From positions 245,476,869-245,540,868 of the forward strand of contig CM066035.1 in the NCBI GenBank assembly GCA_033557465.1: 64,000 nt of DNA, read 5' to 3'. Each line of letters begins with the position of its first letter. Positions within the stretch are counted from its first letter, which is position 1. The notes beneath the pieces were generated by a model, which worked only from the letters and a program-made list of their open reading frames with translations, had not been told where the DNA came from and did no database searches. The DNA is from Ichthyophis bannanicus (Eukaryota; Chordata; Amphibia; Gymnophiona; Ichthyophiidae). Shown one piece after another: positions 23,822 through 33,090 of the stretch. A program made the position numbers and the translations under genes.

Positions 23822-24176
23822 CACATAGAACACTACGGACATGTTACCTAATACAACAGGAGCCCCTTCCTTACCCTCCCTTCCGTGATAAGAAAATATT
23901 CACAGGCACATGATATATCTTAACCCCTAATTACATAGAACAATGTATTATAGATCACAATGTACATAGTACAGAACAATGTATCATAGCTCATGCTGTA
24001 ATATAGCTCACATTGTACCTAGTGCAACCTAATCTGTTAAACTGCCCTTATACATGCAATGCATAACATTTTATCACTGCATGAACTACCCTTCCCCACT
24101 ATTGATTGTATTGTTGTGACACCGCTTTGATTGTATGATAAGTCGGTATAAAAATATCGTTAAATAAATAAATCTA
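23822..24176 (+). mobile_element. L2-like LINE 3' tail inside Tc1
   Basis: The segment ends in a CACCGCTTTGATTGTATGAT block, AAGTCGGTATAAAAATATCG, then TTAAATAAATAAAT, the 3' end shared by the L2-like LINEs here. It splits the transposase N-terminal region. Confidence 0.65.
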
Positions 24177-24810
24177 TCAAGGTGTGCAGTTCAGAATGTT
24201 CTGAAATCAGGTGGCCGTACATGTCATTTGAAATGTGGGCGCAGAGGGATAACTACTAGATGAGATGACCGACTCCTCAAAAGCATTACTACATCTAGTC
24301 CACATACTTCATCTCAACGTGTGGCTCAGTTAGCTAATGATCGAGGAATAAAGATAAGTGCCAGATCTGTCCGATGACGGCTTATGGATGAATTCAAACT
24401 CATGGCCAGAAGATCTGCCAAGAAGCCTATGATGACCAGGAAACAAATTGCTGCAAGCATACAATTTTGTAGCAAGATGAAAGACAAATCTGCTGAATGG
24501 TGGGAGAGGGTAATGTTCACAGATGAAAGTACATTTCAACAAGTACGTGTAGCACAGTGCCAAGTCCTGCTGAAATATAGTTGTGCTAGAAACATTCATG
24601 TGTATTTTAACTTTACTATTCAGCACGGATATGTATTTTGCATTATTTACTCTTTCACCTTTCTCAAAAATGTGCAGGCCACATAGTCCATTTGCCGAGA
24701 TAAACACCCACCATCGGTCATGGTATGGGGTGGTAACAGTCTTGATCATGTACTTTGGATTTAGTCTCTCGCCTGCTGGTCGATGGACGTAGTTGTAACC
24801 ACTCCCACGT

Positions 24811-25135
24811 ACATAAGAACATAAGATATGCCATACTGGGTCAGACCAAGGTCCATCAAGCCCAGTATTCTGTTTCCAACAGTGGCCAAACTAGGTCATA
24901 TGTACCTAGCAGTTTCCCAAAGAGACACAAGTTCCACAATGCTTGTACTGGGTCAAGCATTGATATCTTCGGTCACTTCTTAATAATGGTTTATGGACCT
25001 TTCCTCCAGGAACTTGTCCAAACCTTTTTTAAACCCAGCTACACTAACAGCCTTTACTACATCCTCCGGTAACAAATTCCAGAGTTTGATTACACGTTGA
25101 GTGAAAAAATATTTTCTAAACTATTTAAGACCAAT
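24811..25135 (-). mobile_element. CR1 LINE 3' end inside Tc1
   Basis: The plus strand shows the tail ACATAAGAACATAAGATATG, then GGGTCAGACCAAGGTCCATC and the rest of the CR1 3' region down to a GAGTGAAAAAATATTTTC block. Severely 5'-truncated. It lies between the transposase PSVMVWG block and its C-terminus. Confidence 0.85.
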
Positions 25136-26035
25136 AAAAGAAAAAGAAAAAGGGGGCAGCACACCATCCAACTTCAGAAGCAGATTTAAAGGACATACTC
25201 AAGCATGTATGGGTCAACGAAATCACTCCGGCATACTATAACACACTAGTTAACAGTATGCCTACAAGAATCCAGGCTGTGCTGAAAAATCATGGACACC
25301 CTATCAAATATTGACACACATTGTTTCCTGAATAAAACTTTGAAAATGACACATATCTTTGGTTCTTAAAGCTTTTGACCATGAAAGTGACAATAACACA
25401 TACTTTTCTAATAAAATTCTGATATTTTCAACTCTACCTTAATTTTTTGGCCACTACTGTAACCCCACTCGATTATTGTAATGGTATCCTCCAGGGACTC
25501 CCCAAAAAAACTACACACCAGTTCCAACTTAAAGCACACATAGCATCAAATACTAGATGCACAGACCACATCACCCCTGTACTCCGTGATCTTCACTGGC
25601 TCCCGGTCACCTCAAGGGTAAAATACAAATACATAATGATTATCTTTAAGCATCACTCCAACACTGCCTCCACTACCTTATCCACTCTCCTTACAACACC
25701 AAACACCTTAAGGGCAAAAAGAAACTGCTCTCAGAATACGTATAAAATTCCATCACATATCCGCAACACAAATCAATGCACCAGCACCAGAGCCTTCTCC
25801 TATGTGGCCCCAATATTATGGAATTCACTCCACAATGACCTAAGAGTGACAAAAGACCTCCTGCAATTCCACAGGGACCTAAAAACATACCTTTTCATTG
25901 AATATTTTGGTGACACACACAATCTCACTATTTCCCAAGATATCTAAAAAACTAGTAACAACTCCATCCTTTAATTCAACCCTCTTAAAATCATGTAATT
26001 AACCTCATGTTTAAAAATTCTATGCAACCAAATTT

Positions 26036-27275
26036 GTATAGTTATAGTTTATTAAATTGGATATACTGCCTTTCTGTGTACAAAGTCAAAAATCAAGAGT
26101 AATTGGCCAATGGCCTGAAAAAGGAAAAGAAGTTACAATATTGATAGGATAGTAAAGAAAAGAACAGGCATACTAGACAAAAGGAGCATACAAGTGGAAA
26201 AGGGGTCATGCAGAGGGGGAGGGGAGGTTGAACGCAATGGAAAACAGATAGGTTTTCAGGGGGGATTTGAAGGTGGTGAAGTTTTGTTCAGTTTGAGAGG
26301 GGTGGGTAGTGAGTTCCAGAGGGCTGGTCCAATGAAGAAGGCGGCAGAGGTACGTGTGGACTGAAGGTGAGCTTGGGAGGGAGATGGAAGGTGAAGGCGA
26401 TTGACCCGGAGTGACCATAAAGTGCGGCTGGGGGTATGGGAGCGGATGAGGTCGGCAAGATATTGAGGAGTGTGAGTGTAAATGACGTGGTGTACAAGGG
26501 TAAGAATCTTAAAGCGGGTGCGAAATTCAATAGGGAGCCAGTGTAAATGAATGAGACGTGGAGTGATGTGATCAAATAGGGAAGAGTTTGTAAGGATGCG
26601 TGCTGCCGTGTTTTGAATGCACTGGAGTCTATTAGATTGTGAACGGGAAATGCCAATAAGTACCGAGTTACAGAAATCGAGACGGGAGGTGATCAGTGAA
26701 AGAACCAGAACAGTGAGGTCTTGGGGAGTGAGGAAAGGACGAATGGCCCGAATCCGACAGAGATGAAAGAGGATTTTGTAACAGTAGAAATATGATCATG
26801 AAAGGAGAGACCAGAATCAAAGAAGACACCAAGATAGCGGAAAGAAGAAACTAAAGGAATGGGAGAGCCAGCAAAGGATGGGGCGAGTTGAGGGGAAGGA
26901 CTGCCATGAGGGAACCAGATTGCAAGTGTTTTAGAGAGATTAACATGTAAGCAATTGGAGACAAGCCAGGTAGAAACTGAGTGAAGACAGGAATTGAGAG
27001 GAGAAAGATCTGGAGATAAAGGGGAAGTATGATGAATGAGAACAATGTCGTCTGCATAGAAAAAGCTTAAATGCTAGATTGTTGAATCAAGAGTGCAAGG
27101 GGTGCCAGAAAGACATTAAACAAGAGAGGGGCCAACACCGAACCTTGAGGAACCCCGCAGAGTAAGGGAAACTGATCAGAAGGGTCAATTGAAGGAGAGT
27201 GAGAGAGGACAGAAAAGGAATGAGAAAAGAGATAGGAATGGAGCCAGTGAAGAACAGTGCCACGGAGTTATTGTT
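26036..27275 (-). mobile_element. L2-like LINE, 3' half
   Basis: On the minus strand the RT motif block CGVPQGSVLAPLLFNVFLAP is encoded near 27,100-27,170 (from a combination of frames), followed by FYADDIVLIHH (YADD, near 27,040-27,062) and a HVNLSKTLAIWFPHGS block. Toward the 3' end come a PPALRFLPLYTTS-like region and TKLYFCRLLHWTSP-type sequence. The 3' tail lies at about 26,036. The copy is broken by several frame changes and has no endonuclease. It abuts the 3' end of the plus-strand L2-like copy. Confidence 0.75.
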
Positions 27276-27289
27276 AGTGTATATAGTTC

Positions 27290-27377
27290 CATTGTTCAAT
27301 GTAAAAGCTGTTGTGATGTTCTATGTAAACTGCCCCTGATCTCTGGAAGAGGCGGTATATAAATAAGTAAACAAACA
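27290..27377 (+). mobile_element. L2-like LINE 3' tail
   Basis: Ends with TAAACTGCCCCTGATCTCTG, GGCGGTATATAAATAAGTAA, an L2-like 3' terminus. No coding part. Confidence 0.55.
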
Positions 27378-29440
27378 GCTTTTGGTGAGGCTACATCATT
27401 ATTCCCCATCATATAGTCTTTGCTCAAGCCAGCTGTAACTTTTGGAATGCCCGTAACAAAGTGATCCATACTTTACTGTGGCTGGCCTGAACTGTGTTAC
27501 TGAATTACTTGATGTCTGAAATGAGTGGATCTAAAGTGCCAAAAGCCTCCCAATTTTACTGATCCCAATCTAGAACTCTAAAATTACCAGCGAATTAAGT
27601 TTGCAAGAACAGTGTTATCTCCTTGAAGATGTGCCCCTCTGAGGCAACCCTTGCATCCTTGTGAGTGGCTGGCTACACATACATTTAATTCCAACATATC
27701 CTGTAATTGTAAAAAGACTAATTGTACAATTTAAAGAGAAAGGGGCATGACCTAAAAAGTTAGAAGCACTGTCCTAAACATGTGAAGTAGGATTAAGAAA
27801 GGATGTGCTGGCAGTGGGGAAAATGCAAATAAGGATATGCCACTAATGAAGCTGATTTCAGAACCTGGCCTGTGAACATGCAGGCTCCATCTGACATTGC
27901 CCTGCAAACATCCGGGAGGTTGAACATGGGGGAGACAACTGCCAGCTGCTGCACATGCGGAGGATGGAAAATACAGTTATTTAGCCATGCAAGGACCATT
28001 TGCAGAATAGGAATATGGACATACATGCATGATGAAAAGTACGCATGTATATATATTAGCACAGCCCGAGGACATGGCAAGAGGAGAGAGAGAGAGAGAG
28101 ATGGCTGCACACCACAACACGTAGTACACTATACTGTATGAAACACTCAAACACAGACAGACTATGCCACTCACACAGACTCTGACTCACACCACAGACC
28201 ACTCACCCCTCTTCTCTAGCATGCAAACACACACAGGCACACACATGCTCAGTGTCATGACACAGGTATGAACAGGTGCAGACTGAGATACCGAGGAAAG
28301 CACAGGAAGACACACAGATGTGAGGCAAAAGGAGGGGCCTATGGGTTTCAGGGAGGGAATGGGGGTAGTGGTGGGCTGTGGGTCAGCTAGTGGGCAACAG
28401 TGGGGTGTGCTGAGCACAGCTGAGGGAGGGGGATGTACAGTGGGAAAATCAGGAGGATCACTACATATTCAGTAGAGACAAAAGGCAAGCAAACCAATCT
28501 CTCTCCAGTACAAGCTCCTCCAGAGACAAATCACAAGCTGTGGTCATCATGGATAGGAAAGTCCCTTAACTATTCATGGTTTATAGCAGGAGTAGAGGGG
28601 AACATTTGGATACCATGCCCAGCACATCATGAATGCCATGCAAAATACATCTTGGGTGTGGGTTGCTTGCTCCACCCTAGCCACGCCTAGAAACGTCTCC
28701 AAGCACACCCACTCCAGAACATCCAGACTTCGATGTGGCAACTACAGGAACATGCAGATCTGGCCATTTCTAAAATCGCCTTCTGTACGTCTCTGCAACC
28801 GCAACATCCATGTCAGCTTTTTGGGACGTCTATCTCACATTTATCTCTCCTAAAATAACCCCCTTAGTCACTGAATTTCGAGCATAGAGTTCCCCTTCAA
28901 ATATATAGCAGCTTTTAACGTGACAAGAGTCTGTCTCTAAGTAAATAAATTTTGATTTGTGTTTAACCTCTTAGAACTTTGATTATAAGGTCAAAAAATA
29001 GGTCACATCTGAGTGTAAACTCTGGTTTGTTATTTTGATTTCATAAACTTACTGTTGTACTAACACTGACAGCATTTAAATTAACACAGCAATGCCCCTA
29101 GAATTGAGTCTACTCTTCTACATACAAGCAAATGCATTTATGGGCTTGGAGCCCTTCGGTCTAGGGAGACTTCCATCATCTCCAAGCCATTTCTTATCCA
29201 GGCTGTTGACAGTTCTGCTGTTCAGATATTCCTTGTTTTTTAATATAATTTAATAAGGGGCTTCAGGGAGCCCCTAACAGCCCCAGTCAGCTTATCACTA
29301 GCTACAAGATTCTCACAGAATAGTGATTAACATCTGGAAGGGCTCATTTAAGCATGTATAAGCGTGTGCAATGCAGATACTATGTGAGGCCATAGAATAA
29401 GGAGGTGCTTTTGGGTTCAAATCCTCATTCCTACCCCATT
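27378..29440. other. no gene recognised
   Basis: About 2 kb without a recognisable gene. It contains a short (GA)n run at 28,082-28,101 and a CA-rich stretch at about 28,150-28,260. This is the upstream flank of the provirus. Confidence 0.45.
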
Positions 29441-29886
29441 CTACTGTGGCAGGTGCAGGCCTGTGACCCACGGTGTCTGACATAGGCAGGCCAGCATGGC
29501 TAGCTTGACCTGTAAATGAGGCCTGTGGAGAGGCATATAGGATTGCACATCCCCCAATATGCTGCTATTGTAAGAAAGAACTCAGTAGAAATATTGAATT
29601 AGCTTAGGTAAGCAGAACTGCAGAATTAAGAAATGGAAAAATACAGAAAAGACATGTTTAAAAGTTACTGATAAAGAAAAAGTACATTTGCAGAGAAATA
29701 ATGAGGAGTGCTGACAGATGAGTTACAGAACCTTGCTCTTCTGCACGCACATATTGGTCCCATAACCTTGAGAGTGTGAAAGTAACAAGTTGATGAACTG
29801 ACCATTGTAATTGGGACTAGAAGGGGGGCAGGCAGGTGTCATGCCCACAGAAGCCCACAGAAGGAACATAATTGGAGAAACTTATC

Positions 29887-29933
29887 AGTACCGGGACCAA
29901 TGGAAGAGGTACGGGAGAGTACCGGGACCAATG
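29887..29933 (+). promoter_or_regulatory. U3 tandem CCAAT-containing repeat
   Basis: AGTACCGGGACCAATG appears twice, 31 bp apart, upstream of the TATA box. Both copies contain CCAAT, a plausible NF-Y/CBF site. Function is inferred only. Confidence 0.5.
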
Positions 29934-29968
29934 AAATGTTTTTCTATACCTAGAATGGAACAGAAGTC

Positions 29969-29975
29969 TATAAAA
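29969..29975 (+). promoter_or_regulatory. LTR TATA box
   Basis: TATAAAA, about 70 bp upstream of the poly(A) signal. Transcription (start of R) would be expected some 25-30 bp downstream, near 29,997-30,003. Confidence 0.75.
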
Positions 29976-30041
29976 GTTGTTGTAATGCTTGAAAACTTTG
30001 CTCAGCCATTTTGAAATTGCCTTGCTTGAGACTTGTGCACA

Positions 30042-30047
30042 AATAAA
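30042..30047 (+). promoter_or_regulatory. LTR poly(A) signal
   Basis: AATAAA in the R region, just after a CTTGTGCAC block. The same signal lies in the 3' LTR near 39,763. Confidence 0.8.
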
Positions 30048-30115
30048 TGATCTGGACCTTCTGAACAGACTCCTGGTATCATTGGTTTGTCTGCGCTTTG
30101 CTGCTACATATTCCT

Positions 30116-30133
30116 TGGTGCGTTGGCCGGGAA
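30116..30133 (+). promoter_or_regulatory. primer-binding site, tRNA-Gly(UCC)
   Basis: TGGTGCGTTGGCCGGGAA is the exact reverse complement of the last 18 bases of vertebrate tRNA-Gly(UCC) with its CCA. It starts 7 bases after the LTR end. Minus-strand DNA synthesis would start here. Confidence 0.85.
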
Positions 30134-30379
30134 GTTGTGGAATCAAAGTGTATATAGGGCAATATACCACGACTTTCCGCCTCTATAGGCTTGGTCCTGC
30201 CGGGATCGCGCCCTTCCGACGAGGGCCGCTCCCTGGCGCCACCGGTCCCTTGTATCGGAGGGAGCTGGTCGGACCTCGGCGGGTGCCGGGCCCGGTTGGA
30301 GCCAACGCCTCGAACCCGAGTGAGGGGAGTCCGAGGTCCAACTCATGCGCCTGCTTGGGAAGTTTGAGGACCGGATCCG

Positions 30380-30381
30380 GT
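30380..30381 (+). promoter_or_regulatory. candidate major splice donor
   Basis: CCG|GTGAGTA fits the donor consensus well and lies in the leader between the primer-binding site and gag, where the env subgenomic mRNA donor is expected. Only the sequence match supports it. Confidence 0.45.
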
Positions 30382-30855
30382 GAGTATAGTTTTGATTTTG
30401 GGTCTAGACAGAAATAGAAAGAGCAGTACTGCCATTGGAATTTGGAATTTGTAATCTCGAGATATTGGGAATTGGTAAGAGAGCATGATCAACTCTCAAG
30501 GAAGAGCCGAGTAGCCTGGCATGGGAATTCGCTGGGTGAAACCCTCATCCTTTTTGTAATTGGGAAAAGACTAGTCAGAACAGATAGAAATGAATGCATT
30601 CTGGGATACGTTGCTAGCATGATTGTGTGAACGAAGTGTGAATGAGAGGTCTGGCAGCACGGACCAAGTGAAGGCGGACCCCTGATTAGCGCATTTCCTG
30701 ACCGGGCGACCGCGTTCAGGTCGCGAAAAGGGGGAAGCGATTGTCGTCTTGTCTTGTTATTTGTATTCCCTATACGTTTCCAGGGCCGTGAGGACCCCTT
30801 ACCCACGGTCCGCCCTCCTTTTCCCTTCTGTCTGTTGTTGCGCGCACACATCGAA

Positions 30856-31370
30856 ATGGGAGGGGCGGGGTCTACTAGAAACACTCCATTAGAATGTATG
30901 ATCGCACATTTTAAAGAGGGATATTCAGGAGATTATGGTATTAAAATGACAGCAGCCCGTTTGCAGATTTTGTGTACTAGGGAGTGGCCCGATCTAGACC
31001 CCATCTGGCCCCGAGAGGGAACGTTCACTGTAGAGATTATTCAGTCAATACATCGTAGAGTGCGGGTAGCGCACCCCGATCAGTACCCCTATATAGATTC
31101 TTGGTTAAGTATTTGTGAAGATCCGCCCTCCTGGGCGCAGCGCTGTTATGAGGAACAGTGCAGAATAATGTTAGCTAAAACAGATTCTAGACAGAAAACG
31201 GAGCAGCCTAGAATGAAAGAGCAGGATAAGAAAGCCACGAAGAAACCCATCCTGGCAGATCCTGATTCCCCAGAAGTAGTCCTCAGGCAGCCACGAACCC
31301 CAGGTCCAGTAAGGGTAGCCCGGCGTCGTCCTGCCCCAGAACCCCAGAGACGGCGAGAGCCGAGGCGGGA
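30856..31370 (+). pseudogene. gag: Gag N-terminal region (matrix), disrupted
   Basis: Starts at ATG 30,856 with M-G-G-A-G-S, a typical N-myristoylation signal that would target Gag to the plasma membrane. I chose this start over the upstream in-frame ATG at 30,754 because of that signal. A matrix-like domain follows (LECMIAHFKEGYSGDYGIKM, then a SWLSICEDPPSWAQRCY block), ending in a basic, proline-rich stretch (a VARRRPAPEPQRRREP block). At about 31,371 a SINE begins. The frame runs on into it and stops at 31,480-31,482, so the native Gag is cut off here. Confidence 0.85.
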
Positions 31371-31662
31371 GGGAGGGAGTGGTGGTCTAGTGGTTAGGAC
31401 AATGTACTTCAGGCCGGAGGGCCGGGGGTTCAAGTCCCACCTGGGGACAGCAATCTCAGGCTGGAGGGACTGGGATTTCTAGTCCTATAGGCACTCCTTG
31501 TGGTCTTGGGCAAGCCACTTAACCCTCCATTGCCCATGTTCCCTGTAAGTATTAGCGTATGTGTCTCATATCCCCTCGTGTTAAATGTATCCCCCAATTG
31601 ACCGCTTTGACCCGGTGAAAAGCGGGATATAAATACAGCTAAATAAATAAATAAATAAATAA
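31371..31662 (+). mobile_element. tRNA-derived SINE inserted in gag (L2-type tail)
   Basis: The head has a box-A-like TGGTCTAGTGGTTAG and box-B-like GGTTCAAGTCC, followed by GCACTCCTTGTGGTCTTGGG and CACTTAACCCTCCATTGCC. The tail reads GACCGCTTTGACCCGGTGAA, AAGCGGGATATAAATAC, then (AAAT)n to 31,662. It lies in gag in the sense orientation. No clean target duplication could be read, because the left flank is a GGGA repeat. It must be younger than the provirus or have been carried in by it. Confidence 0.9.
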
Positions 31663-31682
31663 CCCCCGGTCCCCCTCCTAGA

Positions 31683-33048
31683 GAAGAGAAAGAGGAAGAA
31701 TTAGGGGAAAGAGAAGTGGAGGACGTAAAAAGTGAGTCAGAAGCGGAGAAAGAAGAAGGAGAAGAAGGGAATTCCCCAGAAGAAGAGGAGGACAGTGTAC
31801 AAATAATTGAGAAAGCCAGCGCTAGCACTAGCACGCCAGCAAAAGAGAAAACCCAAAGCAAAACCAGTTGAGAAAAAGAAAGCGACTCCTGCAAAGGCAA
31901 CGACAATAACCCTTAGATCCCAAACAACGCCTGGGACAGCCAAACTGTTTCCCTTAAGGCAAGTCCCGGGAGTGCCCGTAAAGAATGATAATGATGAAGT
32001 GGTAGCGGGACCCTTAACTTATGTGTATATTCCTTTCTCTACAACTGATTTATTAAATTGGAGGTCGCATTATGCCTCCTATACTAGTAAGCCCCAGGAG
32101 CTGACAGAATTAGTAACTAGTATTATGGAAACTCACCAACCCACTTGGCCAGATTGCCGTCAGCTCCTGACCACCCTATTCACTACAGAAGAACGAGCGA
32201 GAATTAGAAAAGCAGCTATTGAATGGATGGCAGAAAACCCTGCAGCTCCGGCGCAGGGGCAGAATATAATAGATCGTAGAGAAGCAGCTCAGAGAGAATT
32301 CCCGAATGAAGACCCCCAATGGGATCCAAATACAGATGAAGGATCCACAGCCCTAGCCCGCTTTCGCCAAGGCTTTTTACAAGGCCTGAGAAGGGGAGGC
32401 CAAAAAGCTATGAACCTTTCCAAAGTCGCAGGAGTTATCCAAGGAATAGATGAGAGCCCAGCAGATTATTATGAAAGATTAACTGAAGCCTACAGAATGT
32501 ATACTCCCTATGATCCCGAGGCACCAGGAAGTTTATGTATGGTGAATTCTGCTTTTGTAAACCAGTCTCAACCAGACATTAGACGTAAATTACAGAAATT
32601 AGAAGGGTTTGCGGGCATGAATGCAACACAGTTATTGGAAGTCGCTCATAAAGTGTATGTGAATCGTGATACTGAAAGACAGAGAGAATGTGATAGAAAG
32701 ATGAAGAAGAAAGCTGATTTTTTGGCTGCGGCCATAGTTGAAAAGAAAAGGGGAGGTGTCCCTAGTCGAAGGAGCAGAGGAAGAGGGCGGGGTCAAGGCG
32801 GAGGCCGGACCCAGAGACTAGGCGTGAACCAATGCGCCTATTGCAGAGAGGAAGGACATTGGAGAGATACGTGCCCGCAACTCGAAGACGCCCAGCAAGA
32901 TGACGACAACGATCATCAGTGGCGAGAAGAAAGACGAGGCCGTCCCCGAGGCCGAGGAGGAGCCAATCGAGAACAATTCCAGAGAGAGAGGGGAGGAGCC
33001 ATCCAAGCATTGGCCACACAAGCCCATGATGAGGATGACGTGGATTAG
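31683..33048 (+). pseudogene. gag: Gag C-terminal region (p12-like, capsid, nucleocapsid), frameshifted
   Basis: After the SINE the acidic linker (KEEELGEREVEDVKSESE) is open in one frame from 31,683 to a TGA at 31,869-31,871. The rest is open in another frame from 31,805, so a frame change lies between. The second frame (ATG at 31,807, 413 codons) carries the capsid, with IPFSTTDLLNWRSHYASY and an IDESPADYYERLTEAYRMY block (major-homology-like region). Nucleocapsid has one CCHC knuckle (CAYCREEGHWRDTC, C-x2-C-x4-H-x4-C) amid RGRGRGQGG-type basic sequence. It ends in TAG at 33,046-33,048. Confidence 0.9.
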
Positions 33049-33090
33049 GACAGACCGGGCTCCAAGTTTGCTTTAGGTCTCCAGGAGCCT
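33046..33090 (+). promoter_or_regulatory. gag-pol junction: TAG with candidate readthrough structure
   Basis: Gag ends in TAG and Pro-Pol continues in the same frame, the gammaretroviral arrangement in which a few percent of ribosomes read through. Downstream are two complementary pairs in the order A-B-A'-B': AGACC (33,052-33,056) with GGTCT (33,076-33,080), and GGGCTCC (33,057-33,063) with GGAGCCT (33,084-33,090). The order fits a pseudoknot, though the loop lengths (0, 12 and 3) are atypical. Confidence 0.5.

Larger units (their letters stand above)
23738..25312 (+). pseudogene. Tc1-like transposase, broken
   Basis: DDE-family transposase that would cut and paste the Tc1 element. The N-terminal piece near 23,738 begins with a MVRKCDINDF block (helix-turn-helix region). 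After the L2 tail comes a RRDDRLLKSITT-like DNA-binding segment (about 24,190-24,300). Then 24,384 onward has LMARRSAKKPMMTRKQIAAS, EWWERVMFTDESTFQ (first catalytic Asp in the TDES block) and a PSVMVWG block near 24,712. The tail after the CR1 insertion reads HVWVNEITPAYYNTLVNSMP and RIQAVLKNHG (to about 25,312). Stops, frameshifts and the two insertions make it non-functional. Confidence 0.85.
23517..25459 (+). mobile_element. Tc1-like DNA transposon with nested insertions
   Basis: The left terminus CAGTAGTGGCCAAAAAATTA is mirrored exactly by the right terminus (25,436-25,459). Inside lies a broken Tc1-family transposase in plus orientation. Two later insertions sit inside: an L2-like 3' tail (about 23,822-24,176) and a CR1 3' end (24,811-25,135). 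Without them the element would be about 1.25 kb, the usual size of Tc1 elements. Its neighbour on both sides is the L2-like LINE it interrupts. Confidence 0.85.
22440..26035 (+). mobile_element. L2-like LINE split by a Tc1-like transposon
   Basis: 22,597-23,127 encodes an RT start (ASIRPILKATN, NSYRPIPSLPFLMKVIEK, ENQHGFRPQHNVETLM, IMMFIDIVAAFHSINHNLI). 23,102-23,377 adds YADDIMIYLPM and an INLKKTELLFIS block. The coding sequence then stops at the Tc1 insertion (23,517) and resumes at 25,460 with TPLDYCNGILQGLP and, later, LHWLPVTSRVKYKYIMIIFK and APILWNSLHNDLR. The join is seamless in codon phase across the insertion, which shows that the Tc1 landed in an existing LINE. There is a frameshift near 23,110 and another near 23,380. 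Endonuclease is absent. Confidence 0.85.
29445..30108 (+). repeat. 5' LTR (664 bp)
   Basis: Starts TGTGGCAGG and ends GCTACA, the usual TG...CA ends. It differs from the 3' LTR by two substitutions (C/G near 29,684 and C/T near 30,052) and one missing A near 30,015. It contains a TATA box, a poly(A) signal, and the repeated box AGTACCGGGACCAATG at 29,887-29,902 and 29,918-29,933, each including a CCAAT core. Confidence 0.97.

Noticed and set aside
29811..30014. 67-codon frame in the LTR, repeated at 39,530
   Set aside because: It spans the promoter region of both LTRs; the duplication is due to the LTRs, not to selection on a protein.
30754..30855. Upstream ATG for Gag
   Set aside because: The ATG at 30,856 gives a myristoylation signal (MGGAGS); the upstream extension is not matrix-like.
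31381..31450. A tRNA gene (box A and box B present in the SINE in gag)
   Set aside because: The cloverleaf cannot be completed and the same head recurs with LINE-like tails, so it is a SINE.
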